A DNA stretch of 64,000 bases from [Lactobacillus] timonensis (GCF_900240275.1 NZ_LT964761.1:1136236-1200235); one strand, 5' to 3'; positions 35,906-47,013 are shown, counted from the first letter of the stretch. The notes: generated by a model from the sequence alone, not told the origin. Program-made: numbers and translations.

Positions 35906-36001
35906 AATAACCCCAACTTAGTTTTTACTAACAATCAAGTCTACCATAAAACGGCCATTTTCAGGACCAGGACAACATCAATAAAAACCCTTGATTAAGT
36001 A

Positions 36002-36030
36002 TTCACAATATTTAGATAAATTGCTAAAAT
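36002..36030 (+). promoter_or_regulatory. Candidate promoter of rex
   Basis: TTCACA (36002-36007), 17-bp spacer and TAAAAT (36025-36030), 45 bp before the start. Half-sites TTCACAA here and at 36046-36052 resemble Rex half-operators, but no full palindrome is visible. Confidence 0.45.
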
Positions 36031-36075
36031 AATAGGCAGGTTATTTTCACAAACTAATTGAACGGAGGAAATAAA

Positions 36076-36711
36076 ATGGCAACTCGTAAAATTCCACGAG
36101 CAACGGCCAAACGGTTGCCGGTTTATTATCGTTATTTAAACGTTTTACATAATACACAACAGCATCGGGTATCATCAAATGACCTGTCAAAGGCCGTTCA
36201 GGTTGACCCAGCCACTATCCGTCGCGATTTTTCCTATTTTGGTGAACTCGGCCGTCGTGGTTACGGGTACGATGTTGATAAGTTATTAGAATTTTTCAAG
36301 GGCATTCTCAACCAGGATAAGTTAACCAGTGTTGCCTTGGTCGGCGTTGGTAGCCTCGGCAGTGCGTTGATGAACTATAACTTCCATCAGAGTACTAACC
36401 TGCGGATCAGTGCTGCTTTTGACCCGAAACCAGAATTGGACAACCGGGTCAAGAGTGGAATCCCGGTTTACCCGGTTAGCGAAATGCAGCGGCAGTTGCG
36501 GGAACAACAAATTGACGTGGTCATCCTGACGGTTCCAGGTTCAGAGTCACAGCATGTTACTGACGAACTGGTTGAGGCGGGAGTGCACGGGATTTTGAAC
36601 TTCACCCCGGTTCGCCTCCATGTTCCCAAGAATGTCTGGGTTCAAAATATTGACCTGACAAACGAATTACAAACGTTGATTTACTTTATTGAAAATAATA
36701 AGGACGATTAA
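36076..36711 (+). CDS. rex: Redox-sensing transcriptional repressor Rex
   Basis: Rex (211 aa) senses the NADH/NAD+ ratio and represses fermentation and redox genes when NADH is low. The N-terminal winged helix ([17 protein letters not shown] through [25 protein letters not shown]) is followed by the Rossmann domain [16 protein letters not shown] near residue 85 and the C-terminal domain-swapped helix ([13 protein letters not shown]). I start at ATG 36076 behind ACGGAGGA. It is a single gene with its own terminator, ahead of groESL. Confidence 0.96.
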   Translation: MATRKIPRATAKRLPVYYRYLNVLHNTQQHRVSSNDLSKAVQVDPATIRRDFSYFGELGRRGYGYDVDKLLEFFKGILNQDKLTSVALVGVGSLGSALMNYNFHQSTNLRISAAFDPKPELDNRVKSGIPVYPVSEMQRQLREQQIDVVILTVPGSESQHVTDELVEAGVHGILNFTPVRLHVPKNVWVQNIDLTNELQTLIYFIENNKDD

Positions 36712-36725
36712 GTATTTGCTCTATT

Positions 36726-36765
36726 AAGTGCGGAACAGCAAGATGCTGCCCGCGCTTTTTCTTTT
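36726..36765 (+). terminator. Terminator after rex
   Basis: AAGTGCGG/CCGCGCTT outer stem (one G-U) plus inner CAGCA/TGCTG hairpin, followed by TTTTTCTTTT. Confidence 0.88.
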
Positions 36766-36799
36766 CAGCAAGGAAAAGTCAAAATTGGTCAAATAATTG

Positions 36800-36827
36800 T
36801 TGCAATTTGGGCTAAGCATGTTATAGT
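36800..36827 (+). promoter_or_regulatory. Promoter of groES-groEL
   Basis: TTGCAA (36800-36805), 16-bp spacer and TATAGT (36822-36827). The CIRCE operator begins 12 bp downstream of the -10. Confidence 0.65.
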
Positions 36828-36838
36828 AGAAGATGTGG

Positions 36839-36865
36839 TTAGCACTTAACGCAGATGAGTGCTAA
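36839..36865. promoter_or_regulatory. CIRCE operator (HrcA binding site)
   Basis: TTAGCACTT-N9-GAGTGCTAA matches the CIRCE inverted repeat (TTAGCACTC-N9-GAGTGCTAA) with one change in the left arm. It overlaps the expected transcript start, so HrcA should repress groESL until heat shock. hrcA is not in the window. Confidence 0.95.
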
Positions 36866-36910
36866 TTCTGCTAAATGATTGAAATTAAGTATTGAGATGG
36901 AGGGATTCAC

Positions 36911-37195
36911 GTGTTAAAGCCATTAGGTGATCGTGTTGTTCTGAAGGCTGAAGAGGAAGAAGAAAAGACTGTTGGCGGCATTGTGCTGGCATCAAATGCT
37001 AAGGGCAAGCCAACAACTGGCACGGTAGTTGCTGTTGGTGAAGGTCGTCTCCTTGATAATGGACAAAAAGTAGCGCCAAGCGTCAAGGAAGGGGACAAGG
37101 TTCTCTTCGATAAGTACGCCGGCAATGAAGTAGAATACAACGGTGAAAAGTACCTTGTTGTTCACGAGAAGGATCTCGTTGCGGTAATTGACTAA
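36911..37195 (+). CDS. groES: Co-chaperonin GroES
   Basis: GroES (94 aa) is the heptameric lid of the GroEL folding chamber. The N-terminus [26 protein letters not shown], including the mobile loop (about residues 16-33), and the strand [22 protein letters not shown] are canonical. The start is GTG with GGAGGGA upstream. It is the first gene of groES-groEL under CIRCE control. Confidence 0.98.
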   Translation: MLKPLGDRVVLKAEEEEEKTVGGIVLASNAKGKPTTGTVVAVGEGRLLDNGQKVAPSVKEGDKVLFDKYAGNEVEYNGEKYLVVHEKDLVAVID

Positions 37196-37234
37196 CTGGC
37201 GTTTGAGTTTACTGAAATTTAGGTTTGATTTTGA

Positions 37235-38887
<1,653 letters not shown>

Positions 38888-38911
38888 TCAACTGCAGTCA
38901 GTTAAAAATGG

Positions 38912-38940
38912 AGGTCTCGTTAATTAACGGGGCCTTTTTT
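38912..38940 (+). terminator. Terminator after groEL
   Basis: AGGTCTCGTTA/TAACGGGGCCT-type stem with mismatches, followed by TTTTTTCT. The 190 bp that follow, up to the next gene, show T-rich stretches and a possible -10 (TAAAAT near 39096) but no riboswitch or gene that I can recognise. Confidence 0.7.
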
Positions 38941-39132
38941 CTACTCAAAGTCAAGTCATATCAGTATTTATTTACTGTTTTGACCTGGCTTTTTTGTTCG
39001 GACAAATTAAGTTTAGTGGTTCACCAAGCGACACTTAGGATCACAGTCGTTGCCTTTTTTGCTGGCAGAGTAGCTTTTCTCCGGTTACCTGTTGTAAAAT
39101 AGCACAGTGACTTTTTATGGGAGGATAAAAAT

Positions 39133-40971
39133 ATGTGGCGTTATTTAAAACGCGTATTAATCGGTAAGCCGCTAAAGAGTCTTGATACTGGGCAAAGCAG
39201 CTTGACGAAGTTTAAGGCGCTGGCCATGCTGTCCTCGGATGCGATTTCGTCCGTGGCTTATGGACCAGAACAAATCGTGACGGTGCTGGTCACTTTGTCT
39301 GCAATGGCAATTTGGTACTCCATCCCCATTGCCTCAATTGTTTTGGTACTGTTGCTGGCTATTACGTTGTCGTACCAGCAGATCATTCACGCTTATCCTA
39401 GCGGTGGTGGTGCCTACGTGGTGGCCACTACTAACTGGGGGAAGACGGGTGGATTAATTGCTGGTGGATCGTTACTTGTTGACTATATGTTGACGGTGGC
39501 GGTTTCGACGACTTCCGGGACGGAAGCGATTACGTCTGCTATTCCCGCCTTGTATAAGTATTCGGTACCGCTTTCAATCTTGATCGTGCTCATGATTATG
39601 TTCATGAACTTACGGGGGATGAGCGACAGTGCTAACTTCTTAACGGTCCCCGTTTATTTCTTTGTCGTGATGATGTTCGTGATGGTTGTAGTTGGTGCGT
39701 TCAACGTTGCTACCGGCAAGATCACTTATCAGGCACCAGCTGACTATGGGACGCCGATTACCGGGATGACCTTTGTGCTATTTGTCCGTGCCTTCTCAGC
39801 AGGTTCATCATCTTTAACAGGGGTTGAAGCGGTCAGCAACGCTGTGCCAAACTTTAATGAACCTAAGGAGAAGAACGCCGCAACGACTTTGGCAATTATG
39901 AGTGCGATTTTGGCTTTCTTCTTCATTGCCATCATTTTCTTCGGCTTTTACTTAGGCGTTGTTCCTAACCAAAAAGTGACGGTCCTCTCACAAATTGGGA
40001 CGGAGATTTTTGGCGGCCACGGCTTAGGTTTTTACCTTTTACAATTATCAACAGCCATGATTTTAGCGGTGGCAGCTAATACTGGATTTTCTGCCTTTCC
40101 GATCCTGGCATATAACATGGCCAAGGATAAGTTTTTGCCGCACGCCTTCATGGATCGTGGTGACCGGCTAGGCTATTCTAACGGGATTATTTCGCTGGCT
40201 GTGGGAGCCATTGTCCTAATTCTATTGTTCCATGGTCAAACTAATATGTTGATTCCACTTTATGCGGTCGGGGTTTTCGTGCCGTTTACTCTTTCCCAAT
40301 CTGCCATGATTATTCACTGGTTCCGTGAGCGGTCCGGATTATGGCTGGGTAAGTCCTTCATTAACTTGGTCGGTGCACTAATTTCTTTGTTCCTGGTTGC
40401 CGCTCTCTTTTGGCAACACTTTAACAATGTTTGGCCATATCTAATCATTATGCCGATCTTGTTATTCATGTTTCATAAGATTCATCACCACTACATCAGC
40501 GTGGCAAAACAGCTACGGGTGGCAGAAAAAACGAAGGTTCAGCTGCATGACTATGACGGATCAACAGTTATCGTCCTGGTCGGCAATGTCACTCGAGTAA
40601 CCAGGGGAGCGGTAAATTACGCACGCTCGATTGGTGATTATGTTATTGCAATGCACGTGTCCTTCGACGAAAACCGGGAAAAGGAACATAAGACGGCGAA
40701 CGAGTTTAAGGCTGAGTATCCTGATGTTCGTTTTGTCGACCTTCATACTTCTTACCGGTCGATTGCTAAGCCGACCTTGCGTTTTGTCGATGAAATTGCC
40801 AAGAAGGCTGCTGAACGAAACTATTCGGTCACGGTCATGGTTCCACAGTTTGTGCCGAAAAAGCCATGGCAGTTGGCTCTTCATAACCAGACGAGTTTAC
40901 GCCTGCGAGCGTTATTAAATTCTCGTGAAAATATTATCGTTTCAAACTATAACTACCACTTACACGAATAG
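39133..40971 (+). CDS. APC-superfamily permease, KimA-like potassium importer candidate
   Basis: The 612-aa protein has 12 predicted membrane helices and a cytosolic C-terminal domain of about 150 residues (from LHDYDGSTVIVLVGNV on) with a universal-stress-protein-like fold. Length, the N-terminal FKALAMLSSDAISSVAYGPEQIV and the PSGGGAYVVA segment match the KUP-related KimA group, which imports potassium by proton symport and is inhibited by c-di-AMP in B. subtilis. Without a search, an amino acid permease cannot be ruled out. It is a single gene with ribosome binding site GGGAGGA. A c-di-AMP receptor gene, darA, is in the same window. Confidence 0.8.
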   Translation: MWRYLKRVLIGKPLKSLDTGQSSLTKFKALAMLSSDAISSVAYGPEQIVTVLVTLSAMAIWYSIPIASIVLVLLLAITLSYQQIIHAYPSGGGAYVVATTNWGKTGGLIAGGSLLVDYMLTVAVSTTSGTEAITSAIPALYKYSVPLSILIVLMIMFMNLRGMSDSANFLTVPVYFFVVMMFVMVVVGAFNVATGKITYQAPADYGTPITGMTFVLFVRAFSAGSSSLTGVEAVSNAVPNFNEPKEKNAATTLAIMSAILAFFFIAIIFFGFYLGVVPNQKVTVLSQIGTEIFGGHGLGFYLLQLSTAMILAVAANTGFSAFPILAYNMAKDKFLPHAFMDRGDRLGYSNGIISLAVGAIVLILLFHGQTNMLIPLYAVGVFVPFTLSQSAMIIHWFRERSGLWLGKSFINLVGALISLFLVAALFWQHFNNVWPYLIIMPILLFMFHKIHHHYISVAKQLRVAEKTKVQLHDYDGSTVIVLVGNVTRVTRGAVNYARSIGDYVIAMHVSFDENREKEHKTANEFKAEYPDVRFVDLHTSYRSIAKPTLRFVDEIAKKAAERNYSVTVMVPQFVPKKPWQLALHNQTSLRLRALLNSRENIIVSNYNYHLHE

Positions 40972-40980
40972 GCAAGATTA

Positions 40981-41018
40981 AAGGGTAAGGGTGCCAGCAA
41001 AGCATCCTCACCCTTTTT
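40981..41018 (+). terminator. Terminator after the KimA-like gene
   Basis: AAGGGT...ACCCTT and inner AGG/CCT and TGC/GCA pairings form a long bulged stem, followed by TTTTTGG. Confidence 0.78.
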
Positions 41019-41067
41019 GGTTAAATAGAGAAGTGTAAGAAAAAAAGCCTGAGGGCGACACTGACGG

Positions 41068-41697
41068 TTAGTCGTTGAAAGGAATCTCGCGAAAACGGCT
41101 AGGCCCTTTTTTGATTGTTAACTGGTTATTAAAACGGGTAGTTAGTGCCTGAGTTTGCTTTTTGACCGCCGATTGATCAACGAAGATCGTCATTGTAATG
41201 GAAGCGGCAAATTCTTCATGGTCGACCACTAGCTGGTGTTGCTGGCAATAGTATGTCAGCTGGTCGTGAAGCGGATAAGGGCAGTTAACTAACAAGACTT
41301 GTTGCTGAATACGGTTGACGATCCCGGCTGCCTCGACCCCGCCTGTTGTGGTATTGCTGTATGCGCGAATGAGGCCGCCAGCACCGAGTTTGATCCCACC
41401 AAAATAACGGGTAACGACGGCGACAACGTTGTGGAGGTGCTTCATTTGCAGTGCTTCAAGAATTGGCACCCCTGCAGTGCCACTAGGTTCGCCGTTATCG
41501 CTTTCTCGCTGAATTTCGTCGTGGTCACCGACTAGGTAAGCAAAGCAGTGGTGAGTAGCCTTGCGGTGTCGTTGCTTGACCTGGTCGATAAAGGAGAGCG
41601 CGTCTTTTTCACTGGTTACCCGGTAAACATTGCAAATAAAGCGGGATTTTTTGATTACTTGTTCGTATTCCGCATCGCGAGCAATTGTTAAAAACAT
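41068..41697 (-). CDS. yigZ: YigZ/IMPACT family protein
   Basis: The 209-aa protein has the conserved IMPACT N-terminal domain (VIKKSRFICNVYRV, the DDGEPSGTAG-like DNGEPSGTAGVPIL, and VVAVVTRYFGGIKLGAGGLIRAYS) and a C-terminal ferredoxin-like domain. Family members are linked to translation control, but the bacterial role is not established. It lies divergent from comFA with a 50-bp gap. Ribosome binding site AAAGGA. Confidence 0.9.
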   Translation of the reverse strand: MFLTIARDAEYEQVIKKSRFICNVYRVTSEKDALSFIDQVKQRHRKATHHCFAYLVGDHDEIQRESDNGEPSGTAGVPILEALQMKHLHNVVAVVTRYFGGIKLGAGGLIRAYSNTTTGGVEAAGIVNRIQQQVLLVNCPYPLHDQLTYYCQQHQLVVDHEEFAASITMTIFVDQSAVKKQTQALTTRFNNQLTIKKGPSRFREIPFND

Positions 41698-41747
41698 TAG
41701 TCAAGTTTCCTTTCTTTTCTCGTATTTAACTAACGAGGAGGGAGAAT

Positions 41748-43082
41748 ATGGTATTAAGTGATTATTATGGCCGCCGGGTGCTAGTTTCCCGGTTATTAAC
41801 CCCGTCTAGACCAGACATAACGGTGATGCCAACGATGAAGGTAACGGCGACTACCGTTCGCTGTTTGCGCTGCAATGCAGTTAGCAGCAAAAAATCCGCC
41901 GCCTTGCCACACCAGCAGTATTACTGCCGCCACTGCCTTCAGCTGGGGCGGGTAAGTACGTTAGATCAATTTTACCATGCAGAAGAACCAAATCAATTTC
42001 CAGTACAAAAGCATCCGTTAAGCTGGCGCGGTCGACTGTCGCCACTGCAGTCGCGGGTTTCTGCGACTATTTGCCAAGGAATGAACGACCACCAGCGTCA
42101 ACTATTGTGGGCGGTAACTGGAGCCGGCAAAACAGAAATGATCTTTTCAGGTTTAGCAGACGCGATTGCACGCGGTGAACGGGTGGCTGTTGCGTCACCA
42201 CGTGTTGATGTCTGTTTAGAGTTATTTCCCCGCTTACAAAAGGCCTTTGCCGGGGTACCTATTGCTCTGTTGCATGGTCGTCAGGAAGAAAAATATCATT
42301 ACCGGCAACTAACGATTTGCACAACTCACCAGCTGTTGCGCTTCTACCATGCCTTTGATAATTTGGTGGTCGACGAGGTAGATGCTTTTCCCTATGCGGC
42401 TAACGAGGCGCTGCTGTTTGCGACCAAGCAGGCAGTGAAGGAAGACGGCGGGATTCTGATGATGACAGCCACCCCGGGACCAGTTTTATTGCGGGAAGCT
42501 CGTCAGCAAGAAATGGCAGTATCCTATCTTCCACTTCGTTATCATGGCTATCCTTTACCACAAATTGATGAAAGACTAGTTGGCAATTGGCGAAAACAAC
42601 TTCATCGGGGGCGCCTGCCCCTAGTTGTTTACCGACAAATTGAACAATGGACGACAACAAAGCAGCGCTTTTTACTATTTGTGCCCCACGTCGCTGACTT
42701 AGAGCCAATTGCTGCTGCCCTAAAAAAGACTTGTCCCAGTTTGAAACTGACGACGGTTTATGCGGCTGACCCGCAGCGACTGGCAAAGGTGGCAGCGATG
42801 CGTCAACACCAAGTACAAGCGTTAGTCACGACAACTATTCTCGAGCGCGGGGTGACTTTTCCGGGGATTGACTTGGGGGTCCTGGGGGCTGATGCCCCGG
42901 TTTTTTCTTCGTCAGCGCTGGTGCAAATTGCCGGTCGAGCGGGCAGGGCTAAAGAACGGCCAACGGGGAAAGTCTGTTTTTGGGTTAGCAGCTGCTGTCG
43001 CAATGTTAACGAAGCTCGCCGTCAAATTGCTGCCCTCAACCGGCGGGGAAAGCGGTTGAGAAATGAACTGTCTCTTATGTAA
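41748..43082 (+). CDS. comFA: Competence DNA helicase/translocase ComFA
   Basis: ComFA (444 aa) is a DEAD-type ATPase that helps pull transforming single-stranded DNA into the cell. It has a four-cysteine zinc finger (CLRCNAV...CRHC, residues about 39-65), Walker A AVTGAGKTE, the DEVD box in NLVVDEVDAF, the TATP motif and the C-terminal QIAGRAGR motif VI. All look intact. Ribosome binding site GAGGAGGGA. It overlaps comFC by 20 bp. Confidence 0.95.
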   Translation: MVLSDYYGRRVLVSRLLTPSRPDITVMPTMKVTATTVRCLRCNAVSSKKSAALPHQQYYCRHCLQLGRVSTLDQFYHAEEPNQFPVQKHPLSWRGRLSPLQSRVSATICQGMNDHQRQLLWAVTGAGKTEMIFSGLADAIARGERVAVASPRVDVCLELFPRLQKAFAGVPIALLHGRQEEKYHYRQLTICTTHQLLRFYHAFDNLVVDEVDAFPYAANEALLFATKQAVKEDGGILMMTATPGPVLLREARQQEMAVSYLPLRYHGYPLPQIDERLVGNWRKQLHRGRLPLVVYRQIEQWTTTKQRFLLFVPHVADLEPIAAALKKTCPSLKLTTVYAADPQRLAKVAAMRQHQVQALVTTTILERGVTFPGIDLGVLGADAPVFSSSALVQIAGRAGRAKERPTGKVCFWVSSCCRNVNEARRQIAALNRRGKRLRNELSLM

Positions 43083-43743
43083 CCGGCGGTTAACAATGAA
43101 ATTATCCTGGCACCAATTGCTGGGATGCGGTCTTGGAAAGGATGAAGCGGTGTGCCGGGAATGCCGGAGTCAATTTTTAACATACTCACCGCCGCATTGC
43201 CGTGGGTGTGGGCGGACGACTGAAGAAGAACCGTTCTGTTTGGAATGTCAACGGTGGGACCAGAAACTTGGTTGGCATTTAAGACACCAATGTATTTTCC
43301 AGTATAATCAGGCCATGAAGGAATATATACACCGTTATAAGTTTCAGGGCGACTATTTATTACGAAAGGTCTTTAGCGGAATAATGACGGCTAAGGTTAA
43401 GCAGGAAGAGGCTGACGTAGTCGTACCTATTCCCGTTTCGCAATCCACCCTGCTAAGCCGTGGATTCAACCAGGTGACAGGTTTAGTGGAAGTTCCACTG
43501 GCCACCCCACTTGCAGTAGTCGAACAAGAAAAGCGTCCCCAGTCGAGCCGAAGTCGAGAAGAGCGGTTGGCAATTCCACAACCATTTTGCTGGGAAGATG
43601 AGCATTTTCGCCAGATACTTATTGGTAAACGAGTATTGCTTATTGATGACGTTTATACAACTGGACGAACAATGTATTATGGGGCCGCTTTATTACGACA
43701 AGCGGGTGCGAAAAGTGTGAAAAGTTTAAGTCTAGCCGGTTAA
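43063..43743 (+). CDS. comFC: Competence protein ComFC (phosphoribosyltransferase fold)
   Basis: ComFC (226 aa) is needed for transformation and may act with ComFA. It has an N-terminal zinc ribbon (CLLCNRRL and CRGCGRTTEEEPFCLEC) and a C-terminal phosphoribosyltransferase fold with the PRPP loop VLLIDDVYTTGRTM near residue 190. The start lies inside the end of comFA. Intact comFA-comFC suggests that the uptake machinery is kept, though natural competence is rarely shown in this group. Confidence 0.93.
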   Translation: MNCLLCNRRLTMKLSWHQLLGCGLGKDEAVCRECRSQFLTYSPPHCRGCGRTTEEEPFCLECQRWDQKLGWHLRHQCIFQYNQAMKEYIHRYKFQGDYLLRKVFSGIMTAKVKQEEADVVVPIPVSQSTLLSRGFNQVTGLVEVPLATPLAVVEQEKRPQSSRSREERLAIPQPFCWEDEHFRQILIGKRVLLIDDVYTTGRTMYYGAALLRQAGAKSVKSLSLAG

Positions 43744-43770
43744 GCTTTTGCGAAAACGGTTCCTTTTCCG

Positions 43771-43799
43771 TTGTTAATCCCTTAAAACTACACTATAAT
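43771..43799 (+). promoter_or_regulatory. Promoter of hpf
   Basis: TTGTTA (43771-43776), 17-bp spacer and consensus TATAAT (43794-43799). It gives a leader of about 70 nt carrying two hairpins. Confidence 0.78.
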
Positions 43800-43826
43800 A
43801 AAGACAGGATATGAGAAGAGTGGTCC

Positions 43827-43856
43827 TTCTGATATCAGAACAAGCGATTGCGCTTG
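43827..43856 (+). promoter_or_regulatory. Two adjacent perfect hairpins in the hpf leader
   Basis: TTCTGATATCAGAA (43827-43840) is a perfect palindrome, followed without a gap by CAAGCG-ATTG-CGCTTG (43841-43856). The second stem ends about 6 nt before GAAAGGAGAG, the ribosome binding site. The first could be a DNA operator or an RNA stem; neither matches a motif I know. Confidence 0.5.
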
Positions 43857-43877
43857 GACTGAAAGGAGAGAATTGCA

Positions 43878-44420
43878 ATGCTAACATTTAATATTCGTGG
43901 TGAAAACGTCGAGGTTACTGAGGCAATCCGGAACTACGTTATTAAGCGGATCAGCAAGCTGCAAAAGTTTTTTGATGACAGCGTGCAGGCGATTGCTCAT
44001 GTGAACTTGAAGGTTTACACGAACCGTTCATACAAGGTTGAAGTAACGATTCCGCTACCGTTCTTGACGCTGCGGGCTGAAGAAACTTCAAACGACATGT
44101 ATGGCAGCATTGACCTGGTAACGGATAAGCTTGAGCGCCAAATCCGTAAGTACAAGACTAAGGTTAACCGCAAGTCACGGGAAACTGGTCTTCGTCGGCC
44201 AGAATTCGTCGAGGATGACAACTCTAACGAACCAGAAGATGATTTGAAGATTGTTCGGACTAAGCAGATTTCCCTGAAGCCGATGGACTCAGAAGAAGCG
44301 GTTCTGCAGATGGATATGCTTGGTCATGACTTCTTTATTTTCCAAGACGCCGACACTGACGGTACGAGTGTTGTATACCGCCGTAAGGATGGCCGCTACG
44401 GCTTAATCGAAATCGACTAG
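43878..44420 (+). CDS. hpf: Long-form ribosome hibernation promoting factor
   Basis: HPF (180 aa) pairs 70S ribosomes into inactive 100S dimers in stationary phase. The N-terminal domain (MLTFNIRGENVEVTEAIRNYVIKRISKLQKFF) binds the decoding region. After an acidic linker (EDDNSNEPEDD) the C-terminal dimerisation domain spans about residues 125-180 (KPMDSEEAVLQMDMLGHDFFIFQDADT). It has its own consensus promoter and a structured leader and lies between comFC and secA, the standard position in lactobacilli. Confidence 0.96.
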   Translation: MLTFNIRGENVEVTEAIRNYVIKRISKLQKFFDDSVQAIAHVNLKVYTNRSYKVEVTIPLPFLTLRAEETSNDMYGSIDLVTDKLERQIRKYKTKVNRKSRETGLRRPEFVEDDNSNEPEDDLKIVRTKQISLKPMDSEEAVLQMDMLGHDFFIFQDADTDGTSVVYRRKDGRYGLIEID

Positions 44421-44465
44421 GACGCATGATTAACTCGTTAGTAATTTAATTGTGACTTGGACAAG

Positions 44466-44493
44466 GCTGGTGCAGTTGTTGCACCGGCTTTTT
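44466..44493 (+). terminator. Terminator after hpf
   Basis: GCTGGTGCA/TGCACCGGC, a 9-bp stem with one G-U pair and five-base loop, followed by TTTTT. Confidence 0.9.
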
Positions 44494-44532
44494 GTATTAG
44501 CTAATCTTTTTAGTCTCTGGCAAGTAAATTGG

Positions 44533-44561
44533 TTCTCAATAATGGCTGTGCATGGTAAAAT
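44533..44561 (+). promoter_or_regulatory. Promoter of secA
   Basis: TTCTCA (44533-44538), 17-bp spacer and TAAAAT (44556-44561), about 80 bp before the secA start. Confidence 0.5.
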
Positions 44562-44641
44562 AAAATGTATTTAATTGATAATGCCGAAGTGGGCACAAAA
44601 CCATTTTGGCGGCAAATTTGCTAATGGGGAAGGACGCTTAC

Positions 44642-47005
44642 ATGGCAAACATACTGAGAAAATGGATTGAAAGCGACCGTCGCGAATTGCGGCGCTTAGA
44701 CAAAATCGCTAATAAGGTCGAAGGCTACGCCAAACAGATGGACGAGCTGACCGACGAACAACTGCAGGCCAAGACTCCTGAGTTTAAAAAACGGCTCAAA
44801 AATGGTGAAACACTCGATGAGTTATTACCTGAGGCCTTTGCGGTGGCCCGGGAAGGTGCTAAGCGGGTGTTAGGCCTTTACCCGTTCCACGTCCAGATTA
44901 TGGGGGGAATTGTCCTTCACGAAGGCAATATTGCTGAAATGAAAACTGGTGAAGGGAAGACCTTAACGGCGACGATGCCAGTTTATTTAAACGCACTGAC
45001 TGGCAAGGGTGTTCACGTTATTACGGTTAACGAATACCTATCAAAACGTGACGCTACCCAAATGGGACAGCTCTACAATTGGCTCGGTTGTACCGTTGGT
45101 TTTAACAGCGCTGAAAAGTCGCCGGACGAGAAGCGACAGGCTTACCAGCAAGACATCATGTACTCGACGAACAGTGAAATTGGGTTTGACTACCTTCGTG
45201 ACAACATGGCGGTTTATAAAGAAGACCAGGTTCAACGGGGGCTTAATTACGCGATTGTCGACGAAGTGGATTCGATCCTCATCGACGAAGCACGAACTCC
45301 GCTGATTATTTCCGGTCCTGGCTCAGGGACTTCTAAGCTTTACCAGCAGACTGACCGGTTCGTCAAAAAACTCAAAAAGGATCTTGACTACAAGGTTGAC
45401 TTGGAGTCAAAGACCGTTTCGCTGACTGACTCTGGGATTAAGAAGGCTGAACAGTACTTTAACTTGAAGAACCTTTATGATCCAGAAAACACGGCGCTGA
45501 CTCACCACTTGGATCAAGCCTTGCGGGCTAATTACATCATGCTCAAGGATAAGGACTACGTGGTTCAGGACGGTGAAGTTATGATTGTTGACTCCTTTAC
45601 CGGCCGAATTATGCAGGGCCGTCGCTTCTCAGATGGTCTGCATCAGGCAATTGAAGCCAAGGAACACGTGCAAATCCAGGAAGAAAACAAGACGATGGCT
45701 AACATCACCTACCAGAACCTTTTCCGGATGTACCACAAGCTGGCGGGGATGACGGGGACGGCAAAAACAGAACAAGAAGAGTTTCGTGAGATTTACAACA
45801 TGCAGACGATCACCGTCCCGACTAACCGTCCTGTGGCCAGAAAAGACGAGCCAGACCTGCTTTATCCAACTCTGCAAAGCAAATTCAGAGCTGTAGTGGC
45901 CCGAATCAAAAAGCTTCACGAAAAGGGGCAACCTGTGCTGGTGGGGACAGTGGCCGTTGAAACCTCAGAATACCTGTCACAGCTGTTAGATAAAGAACAT
46001 ATCCCGCACGTTGTTTTGAACGCTAAGAATCATGCAAAGGAAGCCGACATCATTAAGAATGCCGGTCAGGTTGGTGCGGTAACTATTGCGACTAACATGG
46101 CCGGGCGGGGCACCGATATTAAGTTGGGCCCCGGTGTGAAGGAACTGGGCGGTTTGGCAGTGATCGGGACTGAACGGCACGAATCACGACGGATTGATAA
46201 CCAGTTGCGGGGACGTTCAGGTCGTCAGGGTGATCCTGGTCTGTCTCAGTTCTACCTGTCACTCGAAGATGACTTAATGCGGCGTTTTGGTGGCGACCGG
46301 ATCAAGAACTTCTTGTCGCGGATGAACGTGGCTGAAGAAGACGCAGTCATCAAGAGCCGCTTCCTGACCCACCAGGTTGAATCTGCACAAAAGCGGGTTG
46401 AAGGTAACAACTATGACTCACGGAAAAACGTCCTGCAGTACGACGACGTAATGCGGGAACAGCGTGAAATCATCTACAAGGAACGTCAGCAGGTGATTAC
46501 CGAGAAAAAGTCGCTGAGGTGGGTTCTGATGCCGATGGTGAAGCGGACCATTGAACGGGAAGTAGACCAACATACACTAGGCGAGCAAAAGGACTGGAAG
46601 CTCAACGAATTAGTTGATTTTGCCGTCGAAGTGATTGTTAAGCCGGATCAGATCAGTGTTGATGACCTGAAAGGGAAGTCAAAAGAAGAGCTGGTGGACT
46701 ACTTAATGAGTCTCGCCGAAAAGGTTTATGACGAGAAAAAAGAACAACTTTACGACGACTCACAAATGCTTGAATTCCAAAAGGTAGTTATTTTACGGGT
46801 TGTCGATTCTCACTGGACAGACCACATTGACGTGATGGACCAGTTCCGTCAATCTGTGGGACTACGGGGATATGGGCAACTCAACCCGCTGGTTGAATAT
46901 CAGACTGCCGGGTACCACATGTTTGAGGGAATGATTGCCGACATTGAATACGAAACAACCCGACTCTTTATGAAGTCGGAAATTCGGCAAAATGTAACAC
47001 GTTAA
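44642..47005 (+). CDS. secA: Preprotein translocase ATPase SecA
   Basis: SecA (787 aa) drives secretory proteins through SecYEG. Motifs: the N-terminal [18 protein letters not shown], Walker [11 protein letters not shown] near residue 100, the [19 protein letters not shown] block, the preprotein-crosslinking domain, and motif [12 protein letters not shown]. The C-terminus stops at EIRQNVTR: the zinc-binding SEC-C tail (CxCxS...CC/H) that many SecA proteins carry is absent, which I recall as usual for this group. Start ATG 44642 follows GGGAAGGA. Confidence 0.97.
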   Translation: MANILRKWIESDRRELRRLDKIANKVEGYAKQMDELTDEQLQAKTPEFKKRLKNGETLDELLPEAFAVAREGAKRVLGLYPFHVQIMGGIVLHEGNIAEMKTGEGKTLTATMPVYLNALTGKGVHVITVNEYLSKRDATQMGQLYNWLGCTVGFNSAEKSPDEKRQAYQQDIMYSTNSEIGFDYLRDNMAVYKEDQVQRGLNYAIVDEVDSILIDEARTPLIISGPGSGTSKLYQQTDRFVKKLKKDLDYKVDLESKTVSLTDSGIKKAEQYFNLKNLYDPENTALTHHLDQALRANYIMLKDKDYVVQDGEVMIVDSFTGRIMQGRRFSDGLHQAIEAKEHVQIQEENKTMANITYQNLFRMYHKLAGMTGTAKTEQEEFREIYNMQTITVPTNRPVARKDEPDLLYPTLQSKFRAVVARIKKLHEKGQPVLVGTVAVETSEYLSQLLDKEHIPHVVLNAKNHAKEADIIKNAGQVGAVTIATNMAGRGTDIKLGPGVKELGGLAVIGTERHESRRIDNQLRGRSGRQGDPGLSQFYLSLEDDLMRRFGGDRIKNFLSRMNVAEEDAVIKSRFLTHQVESAQKRVEGNNYDSRKNVLQYDDVMREQREIIYKERQQVITEKKSLRWVLMPMVKRTIEREVDQHTLGEQKDWKLNELVDFAVEVIVKPDQISVDDLKGKSKEELVDYLMSLAEKVYDEKKEQLYDDSQMLEFQKVVILRVVDSHWTDHIDVMDQFRQSVGLRGYGQLNPLVEYQTAGYHMFEGMIADIEYETTRLFMKSEIRQNVTR

Positions 47006-47013
47006 GCAAAGTT

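Noticed and set aside
35990-36060. Rex operator controlling rex
   Set aside because: Two TTCACAA half-sites are present, but they are not arranged as the required inverted repeat.
38941-39132. Possible c-di-AMP (ydaO-type) riboswitch before the KimA-like gene
   Set aside because: The gap is short and lacks the conserved elements of that riboswitch; only T-rich stretches are present.
41698-41747. Possible competence sigma-factor (cin) box before comFA
   Set aside because: Only a loose CGTATTTA resemblance to the reverse of the box; wrong orientation and spacing.
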